Assembly: GCA_964017065.1 (NCBI GenBank)
Contig: OZ024791.1
Span: 8,207,471 to 8,271,470, forward strand
DNA from: Haliclona indistincta
Lineage: Eukaryota > Porifera > Demospongiae > Haplosclerida > Chalinidae
Reading direction: 5' to 3'
DNA length: 64,000 nucleotides
Below, one piece after another: positions 19,468-33,132 of the stretch. Below the pieces are notes generated by a model. It was not told the DNA's origin. It saw only the letters and a program-made list of their open reading frames with translations, and did not search any database. Position 1 is the first letter of the stretch. Each line of letters starts with the position of its first letter. Made by a program: the position numbers and the translations under genes.

Positions 19468-20186
19468 AACATTGAACTTCACCAAATACACCTTATGCTG
19501 TCATTAGAATGACTATGCAATCTTTCTCATGTTGTCATCCTGTTGCTGGAATGCTGTCTCAAGTCAGGTTGTCGGTTCTGTTCTTAAGAATCATGTGACC
19601 CAGCATAGTGGTATGATAGTATGAGAGTGCATCTGTGTGTTGGTGTACATTAGCTGTTGTTTACTTGTTTGATGATGACTCAAGTCAACCTTGTTTGCTG
19701 TGTCAGCAGTCACGCTGGTTCTACATGCAGGTACAAGCAGGAATGTCTGGTACAGCACATCTACACAACTATCATTATTGTGTGGCTGTGCACTTGTTTG
19801 TCAATATTGTATTGTATCGCAATAAAAACTGCAACAATGCTGAGACTAGTCACATACTACTAGTCTCGTTCCCATGTTTCTATACCACTAGACTGTATCA
19901 GCAGTTTTTAAATTAGTATTATTCATTGTTTTCTTAACTTCCTGTCACCCAATGGTACGATAATGTATCTTGTAACCTTCAGCTGTTAATTATTTAAATA
20001 ATATTCACGGAGCAAAAACCGCTTTTATTAAAAGCATGAATACTCCAAGAATGTGAAATAGCATTAAACATAGAGTACTGACACAAGTGATGAATTCTTG
20101 AATAACCTTTCGTTAGTTTTAAAAATCTCAGTTGATCGTCAAAAGGTATTTACAACTTGGGGATTAAAATAATGATATGTTTTGAC
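19468..20186. other. Intergenic region between NDC80 copy and DOK-like gene
   Basis: No gene is supported. The two overlapping frames near 19635-19916 show no domain and no splice logic. An aataaa-type signal appears near 19820 and minus-strand polyadenylation-like ttttatt near 20023, compatible with the 3' ends of the converging transcripts. Confidence 0.6.
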
Positions 20187-23041
20187 TCAGTCTTGTGTTG
20201 TCAGCCCCGCCAGAACATTCTCCAAGTTTTGAAGTTCGTCCCATACTGTCGTCATTAAGTCACAGTTTTTACTGTTTGCAACAGGGTCTGTTTGTGCCAT
20301 GTCAGGCTTGTCGTGTTTGGTCTCTGAAGAGGTAGCGGTGGCGTCTGGGGTTGTAGCTGAACTCAAGTTCTCATATGTTGGTTGAAATAAGATGGGTGTG
20401 GCTTTTGCGACCTCAGCCGGGAGAGGGTAGTTTTCATAATCTGAAGCAGGCCCAATGGATCGCTCCTCTATTGTGGACAGCTGGTCGTAGTTCTGCCTGC
20501 AGCTAGGTGGTGGAGCTGATTTGGCTGGCTCTGGTGCTTTATGTAGAGGCTGCATAAAGACATATTCTTCCGGTTGCTCAGCCATGGGAGGTTGAGGTAC
20601 CTTCTGCATTCGATGCTTGATATAGTGAGTTGGCTGACACGTTGAAGTGGAGTTGGCTCTCTTGTGCTTAGTTCTATTGCTTCCACTGGGCAAGCTGAGT
20701 GTTCTGACGAGAGGAGGAGCTTCACTGGAGCTACCATCAGCTTCATCCGTACCAAGGTCTTGGAGCATGGTGATCATGTCGTCCAGATCAGAGGTCACTG
20801 ATTGCTGATCTTGTTTGCTTGCAGAGCCAGATTCAGAGGACAGCTCGCTGATTAGATTGCTCATTGAGTCATTAATGTTCTGAAAGTCTTCATCAAAATT
20901 TAGCGTCTCAAAGCTGCTGGTGTTGGTGTTGAAGCCAGAGTCTTTGCTACTGCTCTTCAGCTGCTTGCCGAGGGAGGTAGGTTGAGGAACCATGTCAGCT
21001 GGATTGGAGAGACATCTCTGGTGCTTTCTCCTGCTAGGATGAGTGGTGAGGTTAACGGGAGGAGGAGGAGTGGAGCTGAGATGTTGAGTTGAAGAGGGAC
21101 CAGAATGAGAAAACTGAGTACCAGTAGATGTGGCGTATGCATACTCATTGGTGTCCTCGTAAATGCCATTGCTCTTGGGTTTGGGAGGAAGAGCGGGAGG
21201 AGTGGAAGAATGGGCACCGAATGAAGAAGAACCAGACGAGACAGAGGAGGAACCAGAGCGAGAGAGCATTGTAGTACGGTCATAGCAGTATTGAGCTTGC
21301 TGCTCTATTTGTGGCTGTTGTCTGCCTTGAGGTGAACTGGACACTGGTCTACCATCACCGCTGAAGATGAATCTACACACAGATAAAATTAAATTGTTGT
21401 TAATTTTACAGCCATTGACTATAACTGGCTGTATGAGCTATTGAGCAGTAAAGTACTTGGAACATATAGTGCCAAGTACCACTGCATTCATATTACACTA
21501 CATTAATCATTTTTACAAGAATGACGGAAGCATTCAGTACATGGATGTCACACAACCTGTTTCTACAGTCTGAACATGTGTGAACACCAGTAGTAAAGGC
21601 TCTATGACATGTGCCCATTTATGGTTTATCCACTAACTAACCTTTGCAACGTTTCTCTAAAGCTGTTCGTATCCGCTGGAGTAGAGCACATCCATATTAG
21701 TCCAGGGCCGCCCTCACACCTTCGTCCAATCTCTATGAACATAAGGTTGCCGAGGTTACCCGTACGACGCATCTTGGATGCTTCCCACGTCACGATGGGT
21801 TCCATGTCAATGGGACTGATGATCTTGAGTATAGCTGCACTTTTTGAGGACAGGGAGCTCTGCAGGGTGAGATACTGCATTCCCAGGGCTTGAATCCGTG
21901 AGCCAACCTCCTCAGGCAAAACATAGATAGCCCACACTGAGTCTAATGGGAAGAAAGAAGGACAGGTGTGAGGTGCAGCTGAGATATGTGGTAAAGATTG
22001 ATTGTTTCCAGGTACCCACAATCCATTTCTTTTATATGATTAGCATACCAAGCTAGCAGGTGCATAATAGCAGTACATGAATGTGGTTGCCATGTAACTA
22101 GTAAATCAGACCATAGCGTGATCACCCCACAGCACTAATTATTCATAACAAGTGATGACATATGAATGGTATTCATGAGGTGCACAAGAGGTTCACAAAA
22201 TTCATAGTTGATTAATAAGGAGCGTGTTAACCTAGGACTACTACCTCAGGATGTACTGCACACAAACTGTTGTAGGCCAGGTGTGGTGCCACTAGCTCTA
22301 GACAAACTGTGGCAGTGTGTTTGTACAATCATTTCTGTCCACATAAAGTATTGTGTGTGAAAAGGATCACTACATTGCAACATAAACAATGCTGTATAGA
22401 ACCACTCACCAGCATCGAAATTTGCAGGGTTCAGTCTGGCCCTAAAGCTATCCTTGATGGGGCACACACGGGGCTCTTCGGGTAGTGGAGAGTAGGGATA
22501 CATGGCAAGCAAATTCAAATGCTTGATCCAAAGCTGCTGCTCTTCCTTGGCCTCTGCATACAGCTCTACAGCTTCTCCTGTCTGCAACAGTAGCATGAAT
22601 CCCCATAGGGAGCAAGGCTGCTGCTGGGACAGCTGAGACTCAGTCATAGACATTCGAAAAAGTCCACTTGATCTTGGTGATGGCAGGGGAGATGGAACAG
22701 ACGCGTTCAAGCACTGCACGTTGTGGATCAAGTGTAGAGGAATGATACGCGATGGCTTGCTGGCTGTGTTGGCTGCTCCACGCCCCTCTTCATAAACGCT
22801 CACTTGTCCATGACGCGCACAATCTGCAGTCCCGCAGTGCAAAACAACTCGAACTCGCTCCTGGTGTAAAGAGACGATAATTGTATAATGTCGTAAATGT
22901 ACACTTTCCACTCCAGCAAAGTAACAAGATCAAATCATAACTACTCCAAATAGAGCTACTTATGTTGCATACCTTGACGTTCTCTGTTTTCGTCCTCCAT
23001 AACCTCCCTGAGGCTACTTCTCTTCCAGTACCGTTCATCAT
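20187..23041 (-). CDS. DOK-family adaptor (PH + IRS-type PTB + Tyr motifs)
   Basis: Four minus-strand exons: 22973-23041, 22410-22860, 21642-21942 and 20187-21372, joining in phase to about 668 aa. Exon 2 carries a PH domain (IIPLHLIHNVQCLN, then EAKEEQQLWIKHLNLL). Exon 3 carries an IRS-type PTB domain (VWAIYVLPEEVG, LKIISPIDMEPIVTWEASKMRR, NLMFIEIGRRCEGG). The long exon 4 tail is Ser/Pro-rich with several SH2-docking tyrosines: YEDTNEYAYA, EEYVFMQP, NYDQL, DYENYPLP and TYENL. This order is that of downstream-of-kinase (DOK) proteins, membrane-recruited substrates that couple receptor tyrosine kinases to RasGAP, Nck and Crk. YENY/YENL-type sites would be binding sites for SH2 proteins after phosphorylation. 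Which vertebrate DOK is closest cannot be decided. Confidence 0.85.
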
Positions 23042-23396
23042 CTTTCCAAACTTCAGAGAATTTTTAGAGACTTAAAGCCCGACAACGTCAGTCGGTTGTA
23101 CGTATAGAGAACTGCTTCAAGAGAGCTACAAAGTTACACCTTAGTTTGAGTAAACCGCAGTTTTTATAGTCTTATAGATCAAAACGTGGTGGAGTCTGTG
23201 GTGATCTGCAGATTATGCGTTGCCAACTAAATCGCGCGATCGGCCGGTCACGTGACGCACACACCTCCAGGCTATACTAATGTGAAATCATCACTCATGT
23301 GCTGTACAAGATAAATGGTATGATAATAAATGTCACCTGCTTGCAACAAGACTATGATGACCTCTGGATTATACACATTGCATTCAATGATACCAT
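23042..23396. other. Intergenic region (DOK-like 5' side / methyltransferase 3' side)
   Basis: No gene supported. Contains the upstream region of the DOK-like gene, including a GC-rich patch (gcgcgatcggccggtcacgtg, about 23233-23253) with a cacgtg E-box that could belong to its promoter. Confidence 0.45.
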
Positions 23397-24188
23397 TTAT
23401 TTTGTCACGCCACTTTTCAAACACAACATCAGAAAATACGGAGTGTCTAAATGAACTTTGTCTTCGTGCTGCAGTAACTCTTTCATCTTCTCAATAAGAT
23501 CGTCTAAGACAGTAGTTCCAGGATGTTTCTTACAGAAATCTTGATAAGCAGACCATGTAGTCAAGTATCCCTTTAGTTCACTTAGACTCAGTGTTTTCTG
23601 GTCTGTCATGTCATGCCGCTCAGTGATTGGGTATGGAAGATCAACATCTCGGTACAGATTGTCGACATATTTTCTATTACTATGCCAAGTTAGCGTGTGT
23701 GAGTAATAATGGGAGAGAATTGATTCACACTCTTTATGACACATTATCCCACGGCCGTAACCATAAACACTAAGTACCCCTGGATTTTTCAGAATCCTAT
23801 CTATTTCTCCAAATACCTCTGCACCAAGCCAATGCCAAGCCTGTGCGCACGTGATCACATCTACTGAATTGTCCTCAAAAGGCAAAGAGTCTGCAGGCGA
23901 GACGATAAAATCAACTTCTCCCTCTTTCCCTTTTTCTTTGGCCTTTTCTATTGCAAAACTGATCTGCGCTGAACTGATATCAGCACCTGTAGTGCGTCGG
24001 AAGTGATCAGTCAGTTCAAATGTGCTCTGTCCAGATCCACAACCAATGTCCACGACACGGCCTCGCTCCACTCCATGCTTTGCTGTAAACGAGAGGATTT
24101 TCTCGAACAACTGCTTAGGGTACGTTGGGCGAAACTTGGCGTAGACTTGTGCGTGGCTTGCATTTTCAAACAACCTGATTGCAGCCAT
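23397..24188 (-). CDS. Class I SAM-dependent methyltransferase (Methyltransf_11 type)
   Basis: Single-exon gene of 263 aa from the ATG at 24188 (MAAIRLFENASHAQVYAKFR); a further upstream ATG at 24227 adds 13 poorly conserved residues. Motif I is VVDIGCGSGQST, followed by the acidic strand-2 end TGADIS, VDFIVSPADSLPFEDNSVDVITCAQAWHW (motifs II/III) and a C-terminal half rich in aromatic residues. The start NASHAQVYAKFRPTYP is typical of a group of uncharacterised methyltransferases related to DDB_G0268948 and ubiquinone/sterol-type enzymes. The substrate is unknown, probably a small molecule. Lack of introns is unusual next to its intron-rich neighbours and could reflect retrotransposition or horizontal gain; no direct sign of either is seen. 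Confidence 0.85.
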   Translation of the reverse strand: MAAIRLFENASHAQVYAKFRPTYPKQLFEKILSFTAKHGVERGRVVDIGCGSGQSTFELTDHFRRTTGADISSAQISFAIEKAKEKGKEGEVDFIVSPADSLPFEDNSVDVITCAQAWHWLGAEVFGEIDRILKNPGVLSVYGYGRGIMCHKECESILSHYYSHTLTWHSNRKYVDNLYRDVDLPYPITERHDMTDQKTLSLSELKGYLTTWSAYQDFCKKHPGTTVLDDLIEKMKELLQHEDKVHLDTPYFLMLCLKSGVTK

Positions 24189-24630
24189 TGTTGCAGTGTA
24201 GTGTACAAGCCACACCTTTACAACCAATTAGGACGATGCAGGCCATCGCAGCATCATCACAGTTGTGTATTTTAGGACAGAATGAATGTACGTGAATGTA
24301 CGACAACATGCCATTATAGAAACAGTCAACATACTATTGTGTATCAGTTTCGAGATGCATAATCATGCTCATAGTCGTTTCTCTCGCAACCTCATTATTA
24401 TTCCGCGCGCAATTTTAACTGATAATGCGCATTAATTAGACTATTCTCTTGTAGCCGCCCCGTGGATCCATTGCTCTTGTTGCTGTTTTGTAATGCGTCA
24501 TGATCGCAACAACCTCGTATGGTAGGAACACCCTCAGCCACTGGTAGTCTAGACTAGAAAGTTAGTAGTGATCGATCTAGGCTGTGCTTAGGTGTGTGGT
24601 GTAGTGGCAGAGCTCTGGTGCTGCCTAAAC
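24189..24630. promoter_or_regulatory. Divergent promoter region, methyltransferase and SETD1
   Basis: About 440 bp between divergent starts. It contains no supported gene. Moderately GC-rich patches (for example ccgcgcgcaa near 24402 and agccgccccg near 24453) could be part of a shared promoter. Confidence 0.4.
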
Positions 24631-27600
24631 ATGTCTAGCGAGGACACCACACACAGGAAAAGAAATAACTATAAATTGCTGGTCGATCCGGAGCTGCAGA
24701 AAGGCCACAAGAAACTTTACCGCATTAATGGAGCCATACCCGGGGTAAGCAGGTGCTCTCCAATTAGAATCACACTCATTAGCTAATAAGCCAGCCCACA
24801 ACCACACCTCATGAAGTGAGTATGTGCTCTGAAACTTCTTCTTGTCTGTCTCTCTGGTCAGCAATCATCAATTTCCGCCCCAACTGACCCAAGAGTGCAG
24901 AAGACAGTGTTAGGTGTGACAGAGAGCGACTATAAACTACCTGTCCCTCGCTTCAAGGTGATGCAGACCACTGGTTACCCCGCCTCCTAGTTACTGTCTT
25001 ACTTACTACAGTATGATAAGTTCTGGCAAGGAGTGGCTCCTGAACGCGATGTCTTCATCATGGGACTCACCGATCCTGCTCAGCAGGAGGTCCTCAGACT
25101 GACAGCTGCTGAAGTAGGGCCCCTTCATGGCATCAAGCTTCACCGCCACCCTAGGACCAAGGCCTTTCTTGGTGCAGCCACCATCATGTATGCTCAAGCT
25201 GGCTGTGGTAAGAAAGCAGCTAGTGAGCTTGATGGTAAGATTGTGGCAGGATGCTACCTCAGAGCTGACCTTGATGATAAAGGTGTATTTTTTGCTTTGT
25301 GTGTGTGTTATAGCTGTTTTTTTTTTCAGGTGAACATGCTAGAAATTACTTTGAACCAGTGGCAAAGGAGCTACGTAGACCGTCTGACAAGAAGCCTGGT
25401 GCTTTGCCTCCTACCACTAAACAACCATTGACTCCATCCATTATTAGCCCTGATGTCAGTACTCCTGCTAGTGCCGAGGCAACCACTCCACACCATCCTG
25501 ATGCCCATCCTCTGCGACCAAACCTATTCTTCAGCTCAGGCTCGTCACTGCAAGCAGCTTCATCATTTGATTCCCCATCCAGTGCTAGCTGTTTCTCACC
25601 CTCCTTCACTCCGCATACCCCATCCAGTATTGATTCCGGTATCTCACTCAACAAGCCCAGCTTCGATCCCATGCTTGCTCTCAGAAGTCTCAATATACTT
25701 CCTGCACCTAAGGACATACCACCTACCCCACTTCCTCCTCTCCCTCCAATTGAAAAATCTTCTCCACTTCCCCCACCTCCTCCCTCATCCGAAGAAGGAC
25801 TAGAAAACATTAGCTCAGATGAAGAGGACGGGAAAAAGAAGAGCTTGAATGGTCCAACTACCCTGACTGTGGCTAGTGTCACACTCACTGACCTACTGTC
25901 TCCCATTTCTCTCTCTTCTCCTACTTCTGTGGATAGTCTTGAGAATCAAAAACTACGAACAGCGAACACTGGTCCAAAAAACAGTTTCATTTCAACTTTC
26001 ATTCCAGTGTCCGAGTCGGTCCAAGATCCAAGATTGAATAGATCAGGTGGAGACAAAGGGAAGGGAGGCAGTCTGTACGGTATTGAAGTGGAGGAGATCT
26101 CTGGCGATGAGTCGCCGGTGATGCTGTACCACACACGGCTTCACGTGGAGGAGATATCATCCGATGAAGAGGACCTTGGCAAGACCAAGAAGGAGGAAGG
26201 TGCCGGCAGCGACGATATGGAGATTTCAGACGATGATACCACACAGAGCAACGTCATTGAAGTCAATGTCCGTTCTGCTAGCAAAACCTATGTTCCACGC
26301 TATCCTCCTATTCCACCATCTCTTCCACCTTTACCGCCATCTTTTCCACCACCTCTGCCTGGGTCCAGCTACTTCCCTCCCCCTCCTCCTCCCTTTCCTC
26401 CACCTCCACACTTGATTCCCCCCAACATCCTACCTCCATCATTTGGTCGTGACATGCCTCATCCGCCTCCTCTTCCTCCATTACCTCAAGACACCACGCT
26501 AGCCAAACCGGCTAAACCAATCAATCCGGAGAAACTCACACAAGAGGTGTTGGTTAAAGCATTAGAGCAGCTGGCTGCCATTGTTACTAGAGACATGGAA
26601 CGGAAGCTGGTAGAGACTGCTGCATTTCCTACCCTTGACAGCTACTGGGAGAAGAGAGTCGCTGGCGACAGTAAAGAAGATGTTAGTGATGATATTCAAG
26701 AGAACACAGAAGAAGAAGAAAGACCGGCTAAACCTCAAGAGCCATATCGCCGTATGCTGCCGGGAATGGTAGTCAAAGGAGGGTCAGAGGAAGACGAGGA
26801 TTTACAAGAAACCACCGTCACGCCGAGAAAGAAACTGATCAACTTCAAGATACCATTGTTACACCGCGGCAGTCAACGTCGCTCATCACATCATATGGCA
26901 CGAAGAAGACTTTACGAAGAGGACGTGAGAGAAACAAGGAGAAAAGAAGGTTAGAAATCTCTCTGGATATGTACAAGCCTTTCCTTTTTTTACTTTTCTT
27001 AATTTTAGGTCGTCAAAAGCACAAACGACCAGTTCGCCTGGACGGACTGTCTGACATAAGCAGCGAAGACTTTTCCGATGAGGAAATAGAGCAAACTAAA
27101 CGAAAGAGAAGGAGAAAGAGTTATAGCAGCAGTAGCAGTTCGGAATCTGAGAGCATCAGCGAGGAAGATGAGGTGAGGTGGTATATTTTATTGAGTAGCA
27201 GTGCTGTGAACAGCCTCCTTTGCAGTCTCTTGCTGGGCCGTGTACACCGCCTGAGGAAGACAGTGAGATAGAAGCTGTGTTCGGCGGCACTAGCGAGGAA
27301 GAAGAGTCCGAGGAATATGAAGAAGACAAGGAAGCAGCCAAGAAGGAAGAAGATGAAGAGGAAGAATGGAGTCTGAATCTAGAGCTGAGTAAAGACAATA
27401 AGAGGAGAAAGAGAAGGGTCAGTTCAACCAGCACGTCAGGAGGAGAGAAACTAACTCAGAGGATTGCTCCTGAAGAGGAGACTCACAAAGAAGCTATCAA
27501 CCACAGAGTGATGGAAACGATCAGTGAGAAACCTGTTGTACAGTTACCACCTCCGCAAGAGAAGAAGTACCAGTTCAAGAAGAGATCGGCGATGGCAGAG

Positions 27601-28686
27601 GAAGGCATATTTCGATCAGTGCTGGAAGGACTGGATAAGGAAGATGTACGGATGATGCGACAAGCACTAACTGAGCTGAAGAACAGCAGCGACGAGGTGG
27701 TTGCTGATGTTATCTGGTCACACTACCCTTCAAATATCCGCTCACTATCTGTTACAATGTGTTTTAGCTAATTTTGATTTGTTGTGTGTTTCTTGACTCC
27801 TCCCACTTCCACCAGCTCCTCTTCCTTCTTCATCAAAGCGTCGCCGTGTGATGCATCCAAGCCAGGATGGACTCCATACCTCCGGTAGCGCTCGCTGCGA
27901 GGGTTACTATAAGATAGACCAGCGTGACAAGTCCTACCTACCCCACTTGCGTAGGAACACACTGGGTCTCTCTGAAGGAGGTGAACTCCAGAAGGTAATG
28001 CTTCATACCTATATGAACAACACAATAATGCAATTTTCTTCACAGCCATCGAAGAGTGGGCGCGGCAATAGACTAAACCATCGTAGAGTAGCGTCCTTAT
28101 TTGGTGGAGGAGATATGTCCCGTGAAGTGCAACAATACAACCAATTGAAGGTGTGTGTTTTGAATTGTACCAGTACTTTCATTATAATCATTCCTTGTAG
28201 GCGCGTAAGAAGCTGCTTAAGTTTGCAAAGTCTACAATCCATAACTGGGGTCTGTTTGCTCTTGAGAATATATCTGCTGACGAGATGGTGATTGAGTACG
28301 TCGGTGAGATGGTGAGACAGACAGTGGCGGATGATCGAGAGAGACGCTACGAGGCACAAGGTGTGGGCAGCAGCTACCTGTTCCGTGTGGACCTTGAATA
28401 CATCATTGATGCGACAAAGAGAGGCAACATGGCACGTTTCATCAACCACTGCTGTGATGTAAGCAGCACTCTCACTAACCATACATGCATGATTTATTTC
28501 CTCTCTTCTCAGCCCAATTGTTACGCTCGTGTAATCAGTGTTGGCAATCTAAAGAAGATCATTATATACTCCAAGCGAGATATTGCGATGGGAGAGGAGA
28601 TCACTTACGACTACAAGTTTCCCATTGAAGACGAAAAAATTCCTTGCTTGTGTGGAGCTCCTAATTGTAGGGGCACCCTCAACTGA
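24631..28686 (+). CDS. SETD1: Histone H3K4 methyltransferase SETD1 (Set1/COMPASS)
   Basis: About 10 exons, roughly 1,150 aa. N-terminal exons give [20 protein letters not shown] and an RRM-type domain ([17 protein letters not shown]...[12 protein letters not shown]), as in SETD1A/B. A long disordered region rich in Pro and acidic blocks (EEISSDEED repeated) is followed by an acidic/basic segment, then the N-SET motif [14 protein letters not shown]. The catalytic SET domain ends the protein: [62 protein letters not shown], and post-SET Cys ([13 protein letters not shown]). The NHxC, Tyr and post-SET Cys residues needed for catalysis and zinc binding are present. It is the catalytic subunit of COMPASS, placing H3K4 methylation at active promoters. 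The vertebrate A/B split cannot apply to a sponge, so this is a single SETD1. Confidence 0.95.
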
Positions 28687-28921
28687 TACTTGTACATGTA
28701 AATACCCACCTACATTTTTGATTAAAATTGGGGCAAGTTTCTCTCTCGTGTTGAGCGTGTCGGATCATGCAGTGAGTTTGTAGGTTATAAGGAAAACAAA
28801 TTATCAAATTGAAAGTAAGAACATGCAAATATGTAAACACAACCAGTCCACTAGTAAATGAACAGCCCTAAAAACACTCTCCCTTCTCTATGACCCTGCA
28901 AGTAGTCTTTATGGTGATAGA

Positions 28922-30860
28922 CTAGCCAAACAGTTTGATGTAGCACGGCTGGCAGTAAGCGTTGCTGCGATGCTCTTTGAATGTTCCCTTGTTGAGCAGT
29001 TTGAGGCAGAAGGCACAGGTGAAGTGCTCGGGATGGAACTTCTTTCCCATGGCAGAGACGCACTTGCCTGTAATGGGTTTCTGGCACTGCGCACAGAGAG
29101 TACCTCGTTGAGCGTGGTAATGGATCTCACAGTATGGCTCGCCTTCTAGATCATAGTAGTCACCACGAGGGAACGTCACGCCACAGATCTGAAGGATGAA
29201 GCAGGCAGGCAGTTTGATTGGGAGGAAAGGGTTCCTCTTACCTTGCAGCTGAAGCACTCTGGGTGCCATTGAGAGCCAAGGGCAGTCACGAATCCCTCCA
29301 TGATGGCTCTCTCACATCGTTTGCACCTTGGGGCAAACTTCTCATAGTAGCACTCAGGGCAATACGCCTTGCCGTCCTTCTCATGGAAACCATCAGCACC
29401 AAAGTGTTTACCACACAGAGTGCAGAAGAAATGCTCAGGATGCCAGGTCTTGTCAAGAGCTCTCATGCAGCGCTGAGGAAGGAAGGAGAGCTGTAGCTAC
29501 AACAACAGCAAACTGTAACTTACATCTAGAATGGGACCATTGCAGTAGGCACATCGAGGAGCAAACAGCTCATGGTAGTCCTTCTCACAGTATGGCTTGC
29601 CATTATGCTCATAGAAGGTAACATTGCCGAGCTCTTGCTCACACTGAGAGCAAGCAAAGTGCTCGGGATGCCATGCTTTTCTCATGGCATTGATGATCTT
29701 TCCAAGGATTGGCTTCTCGCAAGCAGCACAGATACCCTTGGCAGAGGTATCCACTCCTTGGCGGTTCATGTCCAGCTGCAGAGAGCCTAACATGGAGTCC
29801 AGATCATTCACTGCCTGAGACTTAGTCTTCTGCTTTGTCTTAGCATAGTCATCTTGTTGCTAATGAGAGTAACAAATGTTACGACATTCTTTCATTTTGG
29901 TTCTTTGTCTTACCTGAGAAGCAGGCATTTTAAACCCAGACAGGTTAGCCATTAGCTCATCAAGCTCCTTGGTAGCTGCTGAAGCAGTGTAGCGGCCTGG
30001 TTTAGGTTGTCTGGAATCAAAGGTAGGTGAGACTCCTGGAGACTGGCTGGGCCTAGGGGGCTGCTGCTGTTGGCTGACTTGGTCCTCCACCTCCGTGAGC
30101 TCATTGACAAACTCAGCCACAGTGGGGCGGCCAGATGAACTACTACTGCTGGAGGCTGTATGTGTGTGAGCACGTGTGTGGGAACAAGAGAGTAGATGGA
30201 CAGTAAGAGGAAGCTCTTTGAAGCCACATTCCGTGGTAAACACTTAGTCAGACCCATCTGGGTCTTACTACATAGGAGGTTGATCATGCCCAAATAAGGC
30301 TACATATAAACTCAATTGTTTGCAGACAGCATGTTAAGTATGTGATGTGGCTGCACTCAGCAACAATGAAAATATCCCTGGCACAAAGCCATGACTGCCT
30401 AATCAACCGAGACACACCTGGAGGCTGTGTCTCCTGTGTAGTGCTCAGCATGTCCAAGAGGTTGTCTAGCTCGGCGAGACCTCCTCCGCCACCTCCTTTA
30501 CTTCTTGTCGAGTCATAGTCTCCTCCTCCACGACCACTCATGACATTAGCAGTGGAGTCATAGTCAGGACGATCAGTCCTCATTGGCTTGGCGGGAGGAG
30601 GAGGCGAAGCACCCCGCTGTGACTTGGGTGTGTAGCGCGGGCCGTGTCTGACCTCAGTGTACTGATCATCGTTCTGAGTTGATATAAAGTACATGATAAG
30701 CTTTGTGTATGATAATGCTTCATCTAACAAACGTAGTTTACACAACAGAATATCTGACCTGGGTAGAGTAGTGTGCTCCAGGGAGATCAGGCAAGGGAGC
30801 CGTCCTCGCCTGTGTCACAGACTGAAGATCCTCGAGCAGCTCATCTGGAGGGTAGATCAT
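28922..30860 (-). CDS. PXN: Paxillin (LD motifs and four LIM domains)
   Basis: Minus-strand gene of about 8 exons. The N-terminus [17 protein letters not shown] is LD1; further LD-type helices are [43 protein letters not shown] and [14 protein letters not shown]. Four LIM zinc-finger domains follow, starting [41 protein letters not shown] and [15 protein letters not shown], each with its Cys/His ligands, ending IKLFG. This is the paxillin/Hic-5/leupaxin architecture. Paxillin is a focal-adhesion scaffold that links integrins to FAK, vinculin and actin; LIM3 targets it to adhesions. Proline-rich stretches with tyrosines lie between LD1 and LD2. Start at 30860 gives LD1 at the very N-terminus, as in other paxillins. 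It fits the matrix and adhesion theme of the window. Confidence 0.94.
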
Positions 30861-31254
30861 GGCGGATGATCGGCACTACCACACTCACTAAAATACAATT
30901 TACAAGGCTAGTCTACTAGTAGTATAGAGCGGAAATGGTTGATTATGACTACAATAGCTTGGAACGATAAGAGGAGACGGGTTTGCTCGGATAGCACAGC
31001 GATACATCTAACAACTCACTAATTTACCTAATTCCATGGCCTATAGCTTTAGGCCCTCCTGAGCTGAAGCCGCAGGTTATAATGGTAGCTGCCTGATCGA
31101 GGCGTAAACAGGAACTGCATCCGGGGTCCATCCTGCTGCACACGCCGGGGTCTAACTTTCTCCTCGGGTGCCAATCCACGGAACGGGTCCGGAGATGCAC
31201 GAAGACTATGGCGGGTGATTATTAGATCATCACAAGTAGAAAAAAAGTCCAGTC
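30861..31254. promoter_or_regulatory. Divergent promoter region, paxillin and PPP4C
   Basis: 394 bp between the head-to-head starts of paxillin (-) and PPP4C (+). No reading frame of note. A short palindrome (ggcctatagctttaggcc, 31039-31056) lies roughly in the middle. It likely holds both promoters. Confidence 0.45.
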
Positions 31255-32907
<1,653 letters not shown>

Positions 32908-33132
32908 TGTCACAAAGATCTACTGTATTGATAGCTACCAACTCACAAAAGAATGTGACGACCATTCTCTTCTTAAAGTTACTCTTTTAACTGCTTCCGC
33001 CGTAAGAACGTCTATAGATTTGTACAATCACAGCATTTTCGTTGGTCTGTATTTCACACATGCACTCGTCGTTTCGTTTGTTTCTTTCACATGTGCAATT
33101 ATTATTATTTTATCTTTTTTTGAGTATTTCAG

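Noticed and set aside
20468..21283. Alternate-frame proteins of about 100 aa opposite or inside the DOK-like exon 4
   Set aside because: Shadows of a long Ser/Pro-rich exon; no independent splice sites or domains.
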